DNA from: Natranaerovirga hydrolytica
GTDB lineage: Bacteria > Bacillota > Clostridia > Lachnospirales > DSM-24629
DNA: 64,000 nucleotides
Reading direction: 5' to 3'
NCBI RefSeq assembly: GCF_004339095.1
Contig: NZ_SMGQ01000011.1
Coordinates: 481,575-545,574, forward strand
Under the pieces are notes generated by a model. It saw only the letters and a list, made by a program, of their open reading frames with translations, was not told where the DNA came from and made no database searches. The translations under genes were made by a program, and so were the position numbers. The stretch's first letter is position 1, and the number at the start of each line of letters is the position of its first letter. Positions 1 to 7,589 of the stretch are shown here, one piece after another.

Positions 1-253
1 GTTTGCTTTTAAGACCTAATATTTTAAAAAAATTAAAACTGTTTACCTCTGTATAAGATTTATAGCATAAATAGCCTATCTGTAGGGGGGCCATTGATAG
101 AAAACTTGCTAAACTTAAATGAATCACTTTAGGATACTCACTTAAAATGCCTTGTCTTAAAATAATGACGTATAGAATTGTTCCTATAACACCTGGAAAA
201 AAGTGCAAAAAGACGAGTTTGCCTATACTTTTAATGTCTTGTTCTTTATTCAT
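1..253 (-). CDS. CPBP-like membrane protein, N-terminal part (cut by window edge)
   Basis: An open frame begins with ATG at 253, 7 bases downstream of a GGAGGT site (261-266), and runs leftwards off the window without a stop, giving 84 visible residues. The start reads MNKEQDIKSIGKLVFLHF. Two hydrophobic stretches are visible (about residues 12-32 and 45-62). The layout resembles the N-terminus of CPBP-family (CAAX-protease/bacteriocin-processing) membrane proteins, whose catalytic motifs lie further in and cannot be checked. It lies 68 bases downstream of the MerR gene on the same strand, so it may be the target or partner of that regulator. The family call rests on general character and on a CPBP-like remnant at 1177-1377. 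Confidence 0.5.
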   Translation of the reverse strand, partial: MNKEQDIKSIGKLVFLHFFPGVIGTILYVIILRQGILSEYPKVIHLSLASFLSMAPLQIGYLCYKSYTEVNSFNFFKILGLKSK

Positions 254-321
254 ACTGAATACCTCCATAATTTATAATGAGCTTATTATAAACTATGGGA
301 CCGTCCCAAGGTCAAACACAA

Positions 322-1110
322 CTATTCAATTGGGATAAAAATTTCTAGATATGTTTTGCTATCGTCTTCATAGAATTGAATGAGTAAAATACTGACAATG
401 GCAATACCTTTATGTTTATACTGATTAGCCGATAAACATTCTTGTACATTTTCAAACGTTTTTTCTTCTACATTGTTTTGGCTATATCTATTATCATCTT
501 CAACGATTGTATATAAACATTTTTGAAATTCAAGAACATTATCATCTATAGTATCTTCATTCTCTGGCTCAGTTGTTATATAGAATTTACTCGATTCTAT
601 ACCACTATCATTGAAAGTAATATACCTTTTAAAACTTTTTACTAATGCATTTTTTTTGATTCTATTACTATTTTTATGTATTAATTCAAACTCATTATAC
701 GCTCTAAAATCAGAAATTTCTCCTAAAACCTTTATAGGATTCATTGGCTTAATTAAAAATTTATTACAATATTTTTCTACTTTTTCGCAGGCTTCTATTG
801 TTTCTTCTATTTGATCCATTGTTGCATTTAAGCGACTTATTTCTTTTGAAAGGGTATCTTGTTTTTTATTTAAAACACTTTTTAATTCCTGAATACTACT
901 TTGTTCATACAATGATTTGATTGTTTTAAATCCAATATCAAGGCTACGATAATATTCAATTGTTAATATAGTATCTATGTCTTTAAAATCATACTGCCTA
1001 TAATTGTTGTTTTCATCTTGAATAGGACTCAAGATTCCTTTTTCTTCATAATACCGTAATTTATCTTTTGAAATTCCTAATAGAGTAGATATTTGACCAA
1101 TTGTATACAT
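322..1110 (-). CDS. MerR-family transcriptional regulator
   Basis: 262 residues. Residues 1-70 form a typical MerR winged-helix DNA-binding domain: YTIGQISTLLGISKDKLRYY, then the wing YEEKGILSP and NYRQYDFKDID. A coiled-coil dimerisation helix follows (about 80-115). The remaining about 150 residues form an effector domain that may be GyrI-like, a common arrangement in multidrug-responsive MerR proteins such as BmrR; this assignment is weak. There are no clustered cysteines, so a metal sensor is unlikely. The ribosome site GGAGAAC lies just before ATG 1110. The membrane protease-like gene at 1-253 follows on the same strand, suggesting one transcription unit with autoregulation, which is inference. 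Confidence 0.85.
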   Translation of the reverse strand: MYTIGQISTLLGISKDKLRYYEEKGILSPIQDENNNYRQYDFKDIDTILTIEYYRSLDIGFKTIKSLYEQSSIQELKSVLNKKQDTLSKEISRLNATMDQIEETIEACEKVEKYCNKFLIKPMNPIKVLGEISDFRAYNEFELIHKNSNRIKKNALVKSFKRYITFNDSGIESSKFYITTEPENEDTIDDNVLEFQKCLYTIVEDDNRYSQNNVEEKTFENVQECLSANQYKHKGIAIVSILLIQFYEDDSKTYLEIFIPIE

Positions 1111-1176
1111 AGTGTTCTCCTTTTCGTGTCTTTCAAGATCCTTTAGTTAGAACCAGAAAATTGTTATTTACATAAT

Positions 1177-1377
1177 TTAAGCCCCTAATATTATAAATCT
1201 AATTAAATTAACTAACGTATGACTTCCCATTGCTGTTAATAAACCCCTTTTTACTAACAACAATGTAAATGGCAAACCAAAAAACAAAGAAGGAAAAATG
1301 ATGTTTGAAAGACTAACGGTTGTAAAATTGAAATATGCAATTGTATGAGGTATTTTTTCATAAGATACCCCATTCAA
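1177..1377 (-). pseudogene. CPBP intramembrane protease remnant (C-terminal part)
   Basis: A 66-codon frame opens with TTG directly after an in-frame TGA (1381-1383) and has no ribosome site. Its product carries FPSLFFGLPFTLLLVKRG followed by GSHTLVNLI, which matches the last conserved segment of CPBP proteases (a glycine-rich helix, then HxxxN). The N-terminal half with the EExxxR motif is absent and the upstream sequence belongs to the next gene. I read it as the tail of a decayed protease gene. It lies upstream of the MerR gene, so a CPBP-like gene and a CPBP remnant sit on either side of the regulator. Confidence 0.5.
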
Positions 1378-1420
1378 ACTTCAATACTATTAGAAAATTA
1401 TATATGCGTAGATTTAACTT

Positions 1421-1855
1421 CTAATATAATTCTTCAATCATATATACTCGACTTTCTTCAGTGACATAGATAATATAGGCTCGTTCACGAGGATCACTTT
1501 CATTTTTGATCATGTACCAATTGTATTCCTGTGAAAAATCAAGCACTTCTTCAGTAGGGACTTCTAACGATATTAAGTATTCTTCTATTTTCTCTTCAAA
1601 GTTAGTATTTTTTCCATAACGAAAGTCTTCCATAGCATTTTGAGGGATGCCCTCCTCATATTCAAACACATTATACCTTATGCCATCTCCTAAAAAGCCT
1701 GACCCAGAATCCAAATAATAAATTTTTTTATACCCTTCAGGTAATTGAATACCCCAGTTGTATTCTATAGCCTCATTATAATCTGATGAACACCCCCTTA
1801 ATACTAACATGAATAATACATACATACCTATATATATCTTTTTTGTTCCTTTCAT
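1421..1855 (-). CDS. Putative lipoprotein of unknown function
   Basis: 144 residues. The N-terminus has a lysine-rich start, a hydrophobic stretch (YIGMYVLFMLVLRG) and a cysteine at residue 22, as in a lipoprotein signal peptide. The residue two before the cysteine is Arg, which departs from the usual lipobox (small or aliphatic residue). The mature part is acidic and aromatic-rich (GSGFLGDGIRYNVFEYEEG). I do not recognise a family. The start is supported by AAGGAG 5-10 bases upstream. The CPBP remnant follows with no clear promoter between. Surface anchoring is inferred from the signal sequence only. Confidence 0.7.
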   Translation of the reverse strand: MKGTKKIYIGMYVLFMLVLRGCSSDYNEAIEYNWGIQLPEGYKKIYYLDSGSGFLGDGIRYNVFEYEEGIPQNAMEDFRYGKNTNFEEKIEEYLISLEVPTEEVLDFSQEYNWYMIKNESDPRERAYIIYVTEESRVYMIEELY

Positions 1856-1983
1856 CCTTTTCTCCTTATTAATTAATTGTTTGATCTATTTTTATTTATA
1901 AATTATATCATTGCATTATATGAGTATTTTTTAAAATATTCCTGTGTGCAAATGATTCTTCATCACCCATTTATATTGTATAA

Positions 1984-2025
1984 TTTTAAAAAGTAGTCTC
2001 ACATTTTATGACAATGTGAGCTACT
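1984..2025 (-). terminator. Rho-independent terminator after the VanZ gene
   Basis: Inverted repeat with arms at 1992-2005 and 2013-2025 (AGTAGTCTCACATT and AATGTGAGCTACT, one mismatch), followed on the minus strand by a T-rich run (1984-1991). It ends the small-membrane-protein cluster transcribed from about 3957. Confidence 0.7.
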
Positions 2026-2067
2026 CTTATGCAAATTCTTTTTTGTGTCAATTAAATTTTATTTGAG

Positions 2068-2169
2068 TTAAGTTTTCCGGTAGATTTTCTTATGAATCAT
2101 CCGTATATATTCTTTTGCATTTGTATGTTTTTCAAAAAGTTCTATTTTATTTTGTAAAAAATTAGGCAT
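2068..2169 (-). CDS. Possible 33-residue small protein overlapping the VanZ stop
   Basis: An ATG lying inside the last codons of the VanZ gene opens a 33-codon frame, starting MPNFLQNKIELFEKHTNAK and ending in a basic tail (HKKIYRKT). It overlaps the VanZ stop by 8 bases, as in translational coupling, and ends before the terminator. It is too short to be recognised. It could be a real coupled peptide or chance open sequence; the charged, non-repetitive composition slightly favours coding. Confidence 0.28.
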   Translation of the reverse strand: MPNFLQNKIELFEKHTNAKEYIRMIHKKIYRKT

Positions 2170-2731
2170 TAAATGTTTTAAATACATTAGGGAACTTTTT
2201 CTGTAATTTTATTAATGCATAAACACCGATAAAAGTTCCAACTGTATTTAAGATAATATCATCAATATTTGCCGTACGATCCAGAGGAAGTAGAAATTGT
2301 GTTACTTCCACAAATGAAGACAATAACGCACCAAATAATATTGTTTTTATTTGTGGATTTTTATGATAAGATAGCTTCCACCCTAAAAAAAAGCCAAATG
2401 GTATAAACAGTACTATGTTAAATCCTAATATGCGAATAGGAGTAGAGATATGCGCAGAGTTAATCAGCACATCGTAACTACTCACTATTGGAATTAATTG
2501 AAGCGTACTCGGTACGCCCCATCGAAAAGGATAAATTGTAACAAGTAAAATACCTATTATTGAAAGGATTAATAAAACATCACGAATCACAGTTACTATA
2601 GATTCCTTTTTTGAACCATAATGTGTATAGCGTTTCTTAAACAAACAATAACCCCATATCAATGCAAATGGTATCATAATCAGAATTATAATGACCGCTT
2701 CTCTAAACACCAGCCAAGCTTGTACCATCAT
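2162..2731 (-). CDS. VanZ-family membrane protein
   Basis: 189 residues with five hydrophobic segments (about 10-30, 48-66, 98-118, 124-142, 158-176). The hallmark VanZ segment is present: SSFVEVTQFLLPLDRTANID followed by DIILNTVGTFIG. VanZ proteins are polytopic; the founding member gives low-level teicoplanin resistance, and the family domain occurs in many cell-envelope contexts with unknown roles. It is the last sizeable gene of a cluster with a 57-residue membrane protein, a YidC-type insertase and an 86-residue membrane protein. Two adjacent ATG codons could start it; the choice changes one residue. Confidence 0.85.
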   Translation of the reverse strand: MMVQAWLVFREAVIIILIMIPFALIWGYCLFKKRYTHYGSKKESIVTVIRDVLLILSIIGILLVTIYPFRWGVPSTLQLIPIVSSYDVLINSAHISTPIRILGFNIVLFIPFGFFLGWKLSYHKNPQIKTILFGALLSSFVEVTQFLLPLDRTANIDDIILNTVGTFIGVYALIKLQKKFPNVFKTFNA

Positions 2732-2813
2732 AACATCCCCTTCTTTTGAATTGTTAGTTAGTATTACTTTCTTCTAGATTTATAAAAATACCTTTATTGT
2801 TATTCATTAGAAA

Positions 2814-2987
2814 TTATTGTGATTTATTTTTTTCAATATAAATGCGCAAAGCCTCTATTCCTAGGCGTGCTAATTTTATAAATAAAACAAATCCATAAAT
2901 CGCTGCTGTCAATAATACAATATAGATAATAATGTTTATAAAAACTAAAGAGCTCCCCATCATAAAGTAATTGCTACCATGTGCCAT
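2814..2987 (-). CDS. 57-residue single-span membrane protein
   Basis: A short frame starts at ATG 2987 behind AAGGAG (7-8 bases spacing) and ends with TAA at 2814. The product starts MAHGSNYFMMGSSLVFINII, has one long hydrophobic segment (about 12-40) and then a basic amphipathic tail containing KLARLGIEALRIYIEKNK. It lies between the YidC-type gene (48 bases upstream) and the VanZ gene (82 bases downstream) on the same strand. I do not recognise a family. Its size and position beside an insertase suggest it could be a client or regulator of that insertase; this is inference. Confidence 0.65.
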   Translation of the reverse strand: MAHGSNYFMMGSSLVFINIIIYIVLLTAAIYGFVLFIKLARLGIEALRIYIEKNKSQ

Positions 2988-3035
2988 TATTAAATCTCCT
3001 TAATGCATATAATTTATTGTTTGTAAAACCTATTG

Positions 3036-3683
3036 TTATATCATTTTTCTTTGCTTTACTCTAAACAGATAATAAATCATTTGTTCTATAAAACTATAAA
3101 GGCTTGAAGTTATAAAATACAAACCTATTATGACTGGTACTTGAGATACAAAAATGGCGTTTATTAAAATGGTCACAATAATCATTGCTTTATTTACCTT
3201 AGGCAAGCCTAGACCTTTGAAGATTTTAAAGTACCCCAATACATTAGGTAGTAGTTGTACGATACAAGCTACTACTGGGATAATAAAATACGTGTCTGGA
3301 CTTTTTAAGTCACTAATCCAAGGTAATAATATTGTAGTCGGAATCTCAATAGGCATACTAATAATGGCTCTATATAATGAAATCATAATCGGCATCTGTA
3401 TAAAAGTTAATAAACAACCTATGGTATTGCTGGCATACTTAGTGGTCACTTTTTGCATTTCTTTTTCTAATATCTCTTTTTGATTCTTATATTTTTCTTT
3501 TATAACATTCATTTCAGCAGTCATTTGTTTTTGAGTCTCAGAACTATTTTTTTGTTTAAATGAAAGTGGTATTAGGATTATTTTTATCAACAAAGTGATG
3601 CATACAATTGTTACGCCAAAATCCCCTACTGTTGAATGAATTAATTCAATTAAGTTCTTAATAATTTCTAAAAGTAAATTCAT
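3036..3683 (-). CDS. YidC/Oxa1-family membrane insertase (accessory type)
   Basis: 215 residues. Segments follow the YidC/Oxa1 core: first span GVTIVCITLLIKIILIPLS, a charged hairpin loop (QKQMTAEMNVIKEKYKNQKE, about 45-85), then spans beginning TIGCLLTFIQMPIMISLYRA and further hydrophobic segments to residue 205. The conserved arginine of the first span (TLLIR in SpoIIIJ-type proteins) is lysine here, and there is no lipoprotein signal, so it looks specialised rather than the housekeeping copy. Start: an earlier in-frame TTG at 3695 lies in the ribosome site itself; TTGGAGGTTAAA precedes ATG 3683. The neighbours are tiny membrane proteins and VanZ. Confidence 0.85.
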   Translation of the reverse strand: MNLLLEIIKNLIELIHSTVGDFGVTIVCITLLIKIILIPLSFKQKNSSETQKQMTAEMNVIKEKYKNQKEILEKEMQKVTTKYASNTIGCLLTFIQMPIMISLYRAIISMPIEIPTTILLPWISDLKSPDTYFIIPVVACIVQLLPNVLGYFKIFKGLGLPKVNKAMIIVTILINAIFVSQVPVIIGLYFITSSLYSFIEQMIYYLFRVKQRKMI

Positions 3684-3696
3684 TTTAACCTCCAAA

Positions 3697-3957
3697 TTAT
3701 GTTATTATTGGTTTGAAAATGAATATACTTTTTGTTTTCTCTTTGTATCGCCATATCTTATATTTTTCAAAAGCATATATGTCTTCTTTTGAAATTTTTT
3801 GTTTGAAATTCAGAAGTTTGTTAAGGTATAAATTACATAGTATTAATACAAAATCATGTGATTTTATATTAACGCTATTTATTGTAAATCTATATAGTGT
3901 GAATATAATTATTGCAAAAAATACTATTTGAAACAATAATAGATAATCTATGTTCAT
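3697..3957 (-). CDS. 86-residue membrane protein of unknown function
   Basis: First gene of the YidC cluster. It has one strong hydrophobic segment at the N-terminus (LLLFQIVFFAIIIFTLYRF, residues 6-24) and a lysine-rich C-terminal half (EDIYAFEKYKIWRYKEKTK). The start ATG 3957 is preceded by GTGAGGTGATACAGT. The stop is only 13 bases before the insertase start, so the two genes are probably co-transcribed and may be translationally linked. No family recognised. Confidence 0.6.
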   Translation of the reverse strand: MNIDYLLLFQIVFFAIIIFTLYRFTINSVNIKSHDFVLILCNLYLNKLLNFKQKISKEDIYAFEKYKIWRYKEKTKSIFIFKPIIT

Positions 3958-4134
3958 ACTGTATCACCTCACATAATAAAAGCCTAATCATTCATCAAGA
4001 TTAATTAAAAATGGATTCCTTCACTTTTTTAAATGGAATTCGTTTATTGCTATATTTATAGATAATTTTAACATTTAATTGATATAAAGTCAAAAATCTG
4101 AGTTGTTATAAATAAACTTAAATGAATAACCCCA

Positions 4135-5307
4135 TTATGTTGTGACTTGATCTCCCCGTATCTTAATGACAATAGCACATATTAACATTAAGCAGATATC
4201 CATTGCAATTAAAGTCATGCCTCCGGCCATTCCGACTCTTTCAGCTACTGCGCCTGTTATTGCAGGTAAAATCGTGCCACCAATTCCAGCAAAGGCAAGA
4301 AGAACAGCTATGCCACCACTAGAACCTTTCACAATTCTACCCACAGAAGATATGGTAGTTGGAAAGACGCCAGCAAGGAAGAACCCGAAAAATATTAATG
4401 ATACCGTTACAACAATAATATTTCTATTAAGAACTAAGATGATAAAAAAAAGCGTTGCGCCAATAGAATTAATCAGTATTAAACTTTTAGCTTTTAAATA
4501 CCTTGATAAATAAGCCGTAAGAAGCCTTCCAACTATAATAATGACCCATAAGACGGATAATAATCTTTGAGCATACGCTGTACTCATGATTCCAGTATCA
4601 CTAAAATAAGTGACTAACCAACCGTTAACAGAATTCTCTGCCCCTAAATAAAAAAAGGCTAAAGCAGCTGCTAAATAAAAATCAACACTTTTGTAATAAG
4701 GTACTCTATTAATGGGTTCGTTCTCATCTTCATCTTGAGTTTTTTCAGATTGATTGATGAGTTCCATTCGCATTAAAGCATAAATAAAAACACTTGTAAT
4801 AGAAAAAACAATTCCTATGATGACAACCCATTTCCAGCTATAACCCATGCCTGTTATGAAGGAAGCAATGATTGGCGTAAGAAACGCACCAACAGCAAAA
4901 AAAGTATGTAACAAATTAAGCATTCCTGATTTACCAACGGCAATATCGTTGATAATGCCATTATTCACATTACTAACACTACCTCTTGCAATGCCTGTTA
5001 AGAAGAATAATAGATACAACAATGGGATATTAGTGGTTAAAATAATGCCCGTAAAAGCTATGGCACTTAATGAGGACAAACACACAATGGATATTTTTCT
5101 TCCAAAACGGTAAACACTATACCCTACTAAAAGACTAGAGAATAGATTACCAAAAGAGTGTAGAGAAATAAACATACCTGCTACTACATAGCTAATGTCA
5201 TATTCTTGAATTATAAATGGCATAATAGAGCCAATCATTAAGGCTAATAAGCCATTTACAAAGAAGGTGTAAAATGTTTGTGTAATAACTTTGTTTTTAG
5301 AATTCAT
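4135..5307 (-). CDS. MFS transporter
   Basis: 390 residues with about 12 hydrophobic segments in two groups of six, joined by a charged loop near residues 190-205 (EKTQDEDENEP). The loop after the second span reads GYSVYRFGRKISIV, a form of the MFS signature GxxxDRxGRR. This is a secondary transporter of the plasma membrane, overall similar to sugar/fucose-type or drug-type MFS proteins; the substrate cannot be read. It stands alone: a good promoter lies upstream (5352-5380) and the next gene downstream is 177 bases away. Start ATG 5307 follows TGAGGTAG. Confidence 0.85.
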   Translation of the reverse strand: MNSKNKVITQTFYTFFVNGLLALMIGSIMPFIIQEYDISYVVAGMFISLHSFGNLFSSLLVGYSVYRFGRKISIVCLSSLSAIAFTGIILTTNIPLLYLLFFLTGIARGSVSNVNNGIINDIAVGKSGMLNLLHTFFAVGAFLTPIIASFITGMGYSWKWVVIIGIVFSITSVFIYALMRMELINQSEKTQDEDENEPINRVPYYKSVDFYLAAALAFFYLGAENSVNGWLVTYFSDTGIMSTAYAQRLLSVLWVIIIVGRLLTAYLSRYLKAKSLILINSIGATLFFIILVLNRNIIVVTVSLIFFGFFLAGVFPTTISSVGRIVKGSSGGIAVLLAFAGIGGTILPAITGAVAERVGMAGGMTLIAMDICLMLICAIVIKIRGDQVTT

Positions 5308-5351
5308 ATTAATCTACCTCATATTAATTTTGTCAAATTGCATTCTAAGTC

Positions 5352-5380
5352 ATAATACTATTGTTTTTCATTGAAAGCAA
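5352..5380 (-). promoter_or_regulatory. Sigma-A-like promoter for the MFS gene
   Basis: On the minus strand TTGCTT (5375-5380) and TATTAT (5352-5357) are separated by 17 bases, about 45 bases upstream of the MFS start codon. Confidence 0.6.
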
Positions 5381-5416
5381 GAGAAAAAAATCGTATTACT
5401 AAGATCATAATTATAT

Positions 5417-6244
5417 TTATTTTTTATTGTTTAAAGGCGTACCGCATTTTGAACAAAACATGTCTTCATCTGTGTTGGATTCTTTTTTACAATTAGAGCA
5501 GGTTCTAACCTTACCTTTATTAATCATTGATGTATGAGCCAATTCGTGTGAAATGATACCTGTTGGCACAGCCAAAATACCATATCCAATAATCATAAGC
5601 ATACTAGAAATAAATTTGCCTATAGGTGTTTGTGGGGATATATCTCCATAACCAACTGTTGAAACCGTGACAATCGCCCAATACATAGACTCTGGAATAT
5701 TATCAAAGTCATTTTCAGGTCCTTCTATAACATACATCATCGAGCCAACAATAATGATAATAAAAAATATTGTAAATAGAAACACTGTAATCTTAGCCCT
5801 ACTTGCTCTTAAAGCTCTTAATAGATGGCTTGACTCGTCTACATAACGTCCCATTTTTAGAATGCTAAACAATCTAAGCAATCGGAGTACACGTATGACC
5901 ACTAAAAATCTTAGTTGCGGGAATACAAAACCTAAAAAAACAGGCAGTATCGCCAGCAAATCAATTATGCCAAAAAAACTAAAAATATATGATTTCTTGT
6001 TCTCTGATAGGAATATTCTAAGGATATATTCTACGGCAAATATGAATAAAAATAACCAGCCTAAAATTAATATCCAAAAACCATAAGCCTTTAATATTTT
6101 ATCGACACTTTCTGCAATAATTAAAATGGTATTGCTAAGAATAGCAACGATTAACAATATATCAAAGGCTTTTCCAGCAGGAGTATCCGTTTCGAATATA
6201 ATTGTGTATAATTTTTCTTTCAAAGCATCTTTTTTATCTCGCAA
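5417..6244 (-). CDS. Voltage-gated-type potassium channel with C-terminal zinc ribbon
   Basis: About 275 residues. Six transmembrane segments are visible; the fourth carries regularly spaced arginines (VVIRVLRLLRLF), a voltage-sensor pattern. The pore loop has the potassium filter TVSTVGYGDISP. After the last span the C-terminus holds four cysteines, CSNC about 15 residues before CSKC, forming a zinc-ribbon-like tail that is not a usual channel gating domain. Start: an ATG at 6262 has no ribosome site, whereas AGGAG sits 7 bases before TTG 6244, so the TTG is preferred. It is likely a tetrameric K+ channel of the plasma membrane. It seems to be transcribed alone. Confidence 0.88.
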   Translation of the reverse strand: MRDKKDALKEKLYTIIFETDTPAGKAFDILLIVAILSNTILIIAESVDKILKAYGFWILILGWLFLFIFAVEYILRIFLSENKKSYIFSFFGIIDLLAILPVFLGFVFPQLRFLVVIRVLRLLRLFSILKMGRYVDESSHLLRALRASRAKITVFLFTIFFIIIIVGSMMYVIEGPENDFDNIPESMYWAIVTVSTVGYGDISPQTPIGKFISSMLMIIGYGILAVPTGIISHELAHTSMINKGKVRTCSNCKKESNTDEDMFCSKCGTPLNNKK

Positions 6245-6321
6245 AACATCTTCTCCTAACATAGCAAATATTATATTTTTTTAGGTCTTTTTATTTGTTC
6301 AGTAATAATCATAATAACATT

Positions 6322-6330
6322 ATTATACCA
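6322..6330 (-). promoter_or_regulatory. Extended -10 promoter for the potassium channel gene
   Basis: TGGTATAAT on the minus strand is an extended -10 element with no good -35 box at the usual distance. It lies about 80 bases upstream of the channel start. Confidence 0.4.
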
Positions 6331-6421
6331 TAGTACTAAACAATTATAGGATTAATTAGAAAAATTACATAGTACTTGTATGATTGCTACATGCTATGGC
6401 TGTAATAATCCCTATTCTTCT

Positions 6422-6471
6422 ATCATAAAAGCTACGGTATTCTTATTGTGAATACTGTAGCTTTTATGATA
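6422..6471. terminator. Long hairpin overlapping the end of the HAD gene
   Basis: Arms at 6422-6442 and 6450-6470 are complementary with one mismatch (core AAAAGCTACGGTATTC). The stop codon of the HAD gene lies in the right arm. Its A/T flanks would allow it to act as a terminator for the HAD gene on the minus strand. Confidence 0.6.
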
Positions 6472-7171
6472 ACGATTTAATTTTCTCATTTAATTCAGTA
6501 AAGTTTTTTATAGAAGTTAAGTTAGTATGTTTTTGTTCTTTATCTAATAGAATAGCCACCATACCTAACGCTTTAGGTGTAAAATAATCATTAATATAAT
6601 CATCACCTATAAAAAGGACTGATTCTGGTTTACACTGAATTTTATCCATTGCGTATTGATATATTTTTTTGGATGGTTTTCTCCAACCGCAATTAATGGA
6701 TGTAAATATTTCTGAAAATAAATCTTTTATCCCATTGGCATGCAACAATTCTTCAATGCCATTTGAAATCTTAAAGTTAGAAACAACAACTAACGTGTAT
6801 TTCTTAGATAGATCCATTAATGCTTTTTTTACAGTATCCCTTACATAACATTGAGAAGTGTAAGTCTTCCAGTAATTTTCATACAAAGCATTGGCAATAT
6901 CTTTTTTTTGGATTGCATTTAAAGTTTTTTTATTCTTAAGAATGTGTTGTATGATTTCAAAGACCTCATATTCTTTTTCATCTGTATAGTGTTCAAGAAG
7001 ATCTGATTTTCCTTTATTATAGTAATAAAAAAATTCTTCAAAACTTTTCCAATGATGCTCAACACCTGAATCATAAAACATCCAGCGTGCATAGTCACTA
7101 TATGTAGGCAATTGATACAAATCCACAATGGTTTCCATACAGTCAAAGAAAATATATTTAAATGTTTTCAT
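6464..7171 (-). CDS. HAD-superfamily hydrolase-like protein
   Basis: 235 residues. HAD motifs in order: motif I IFFDCMETIVDL (nucleophile Asp near residue 9), motif II VVVSNFK, motif III lysine in GWRKPSKKIY, motif IV FIGDDYINDYF. A helical cap lies between motifs I and II. Motif I is unusual: phosphatases of this family have DxDxT, but here the second Asp is Met (DCMET). Haloacid dehalogenases also lack this Asp, so either a non-phosphatase activity or loss of activity is possible. Start: GTG 7180 is within AAGGTGG; ATG 7171 lies 7 bases after it. No substrate can be inferred from neighbours. Confidence 0.8.
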   Translation of the reverse strand: MKTFKYIFFDCMETIVDLYQLPTYSDYARWMFYDSGVEHHWKSFEEFFYYYNKGKSDLLEHYTDEKEYEVFEIIQHILKNKKTLNAIQKKDIANALYENYWKTYTSQCYVRDTVKKALMDLSKKYTLVVVSNFKISNGIEELLHANGIKDLFSEIFTSINCGWRKPSKKIYQYAMDKIQCKPESVLFIGDDYINDYFTPKALGMVAILLDKEQKHTNLTSIKNFTELNEKIKSLS

Positions 7172-7239
7172 CTGTACCACCTTATTGGTTATTAATTTAA
7201 ATACGCTTCAAAAAATACGATTCACTAATGGTCCTTTAG

Positions 7240-7569
7240 TTATTCAATGATAAATTCTTTTAAGATATGCTTTACAGAGTTAGCAAATTCTTCTCCTGCA
7301 CCCCAATCGATATTAAAAAAGAGTCCCTGGGAAGAGCCTGCAGATATAGACTCAACTTGAGTATAGCCATTAAAATTATTAATGGTTACCGTTAAAGCAG
7401 CTCGACTACTATTACGCATATAATATTTTTCATATACCAATACAATAGAAATCATATCTCCTTCTATGTGATGAACGCGCTCATGTATTAATTCATAAGA
7501 TAAGCCTTTTTTAATCATATTTAAAACTTCTTCTGGACTTTTACTAACCTTAAAACTTATAAGACTCAT
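7240..7569 (-). CDS. DUF6054-like small protein
   Basis: 109 residues, cytoplasmic, no signal or membrane segment. Visible features are EKYYMRNSSRAALTVTINN, then a glycine-rich stretch SAGSSQGLFFNIDWGAGEEF. This pattern is what I recall for the clostridial DUF6054 family, whose function is unknown; the assignment is from memory of the family pattern. Start: GTG 7578 falls inside AAAGGTGATTAAT; ATG 7569 is 6-7 bases downstream and preferred. It lies 20 bases after the GNAT gene on the same strand and is probably co-transcribed with it. Confidence 0.55.
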   Translation of the reverse strand: MSLISFKVSKSPEEVLNMIKKGLSYELIHERVHHIEGDMISIVLVYEKYYMRNSSRAALTVTINNFNGYTQVESISAGSSQGLFFNIDWGAGEEFANSVKHILKEFIIE

Positions 7570-7589
7570 ATTAATCACCTTTCTTAGTA

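Noticed and set aside
147-338. 63-codon plus-strand frame at the left edge
   Set aside because: It lies opposite a minus-strand frame that has a ribosome site and membrane-protein character.
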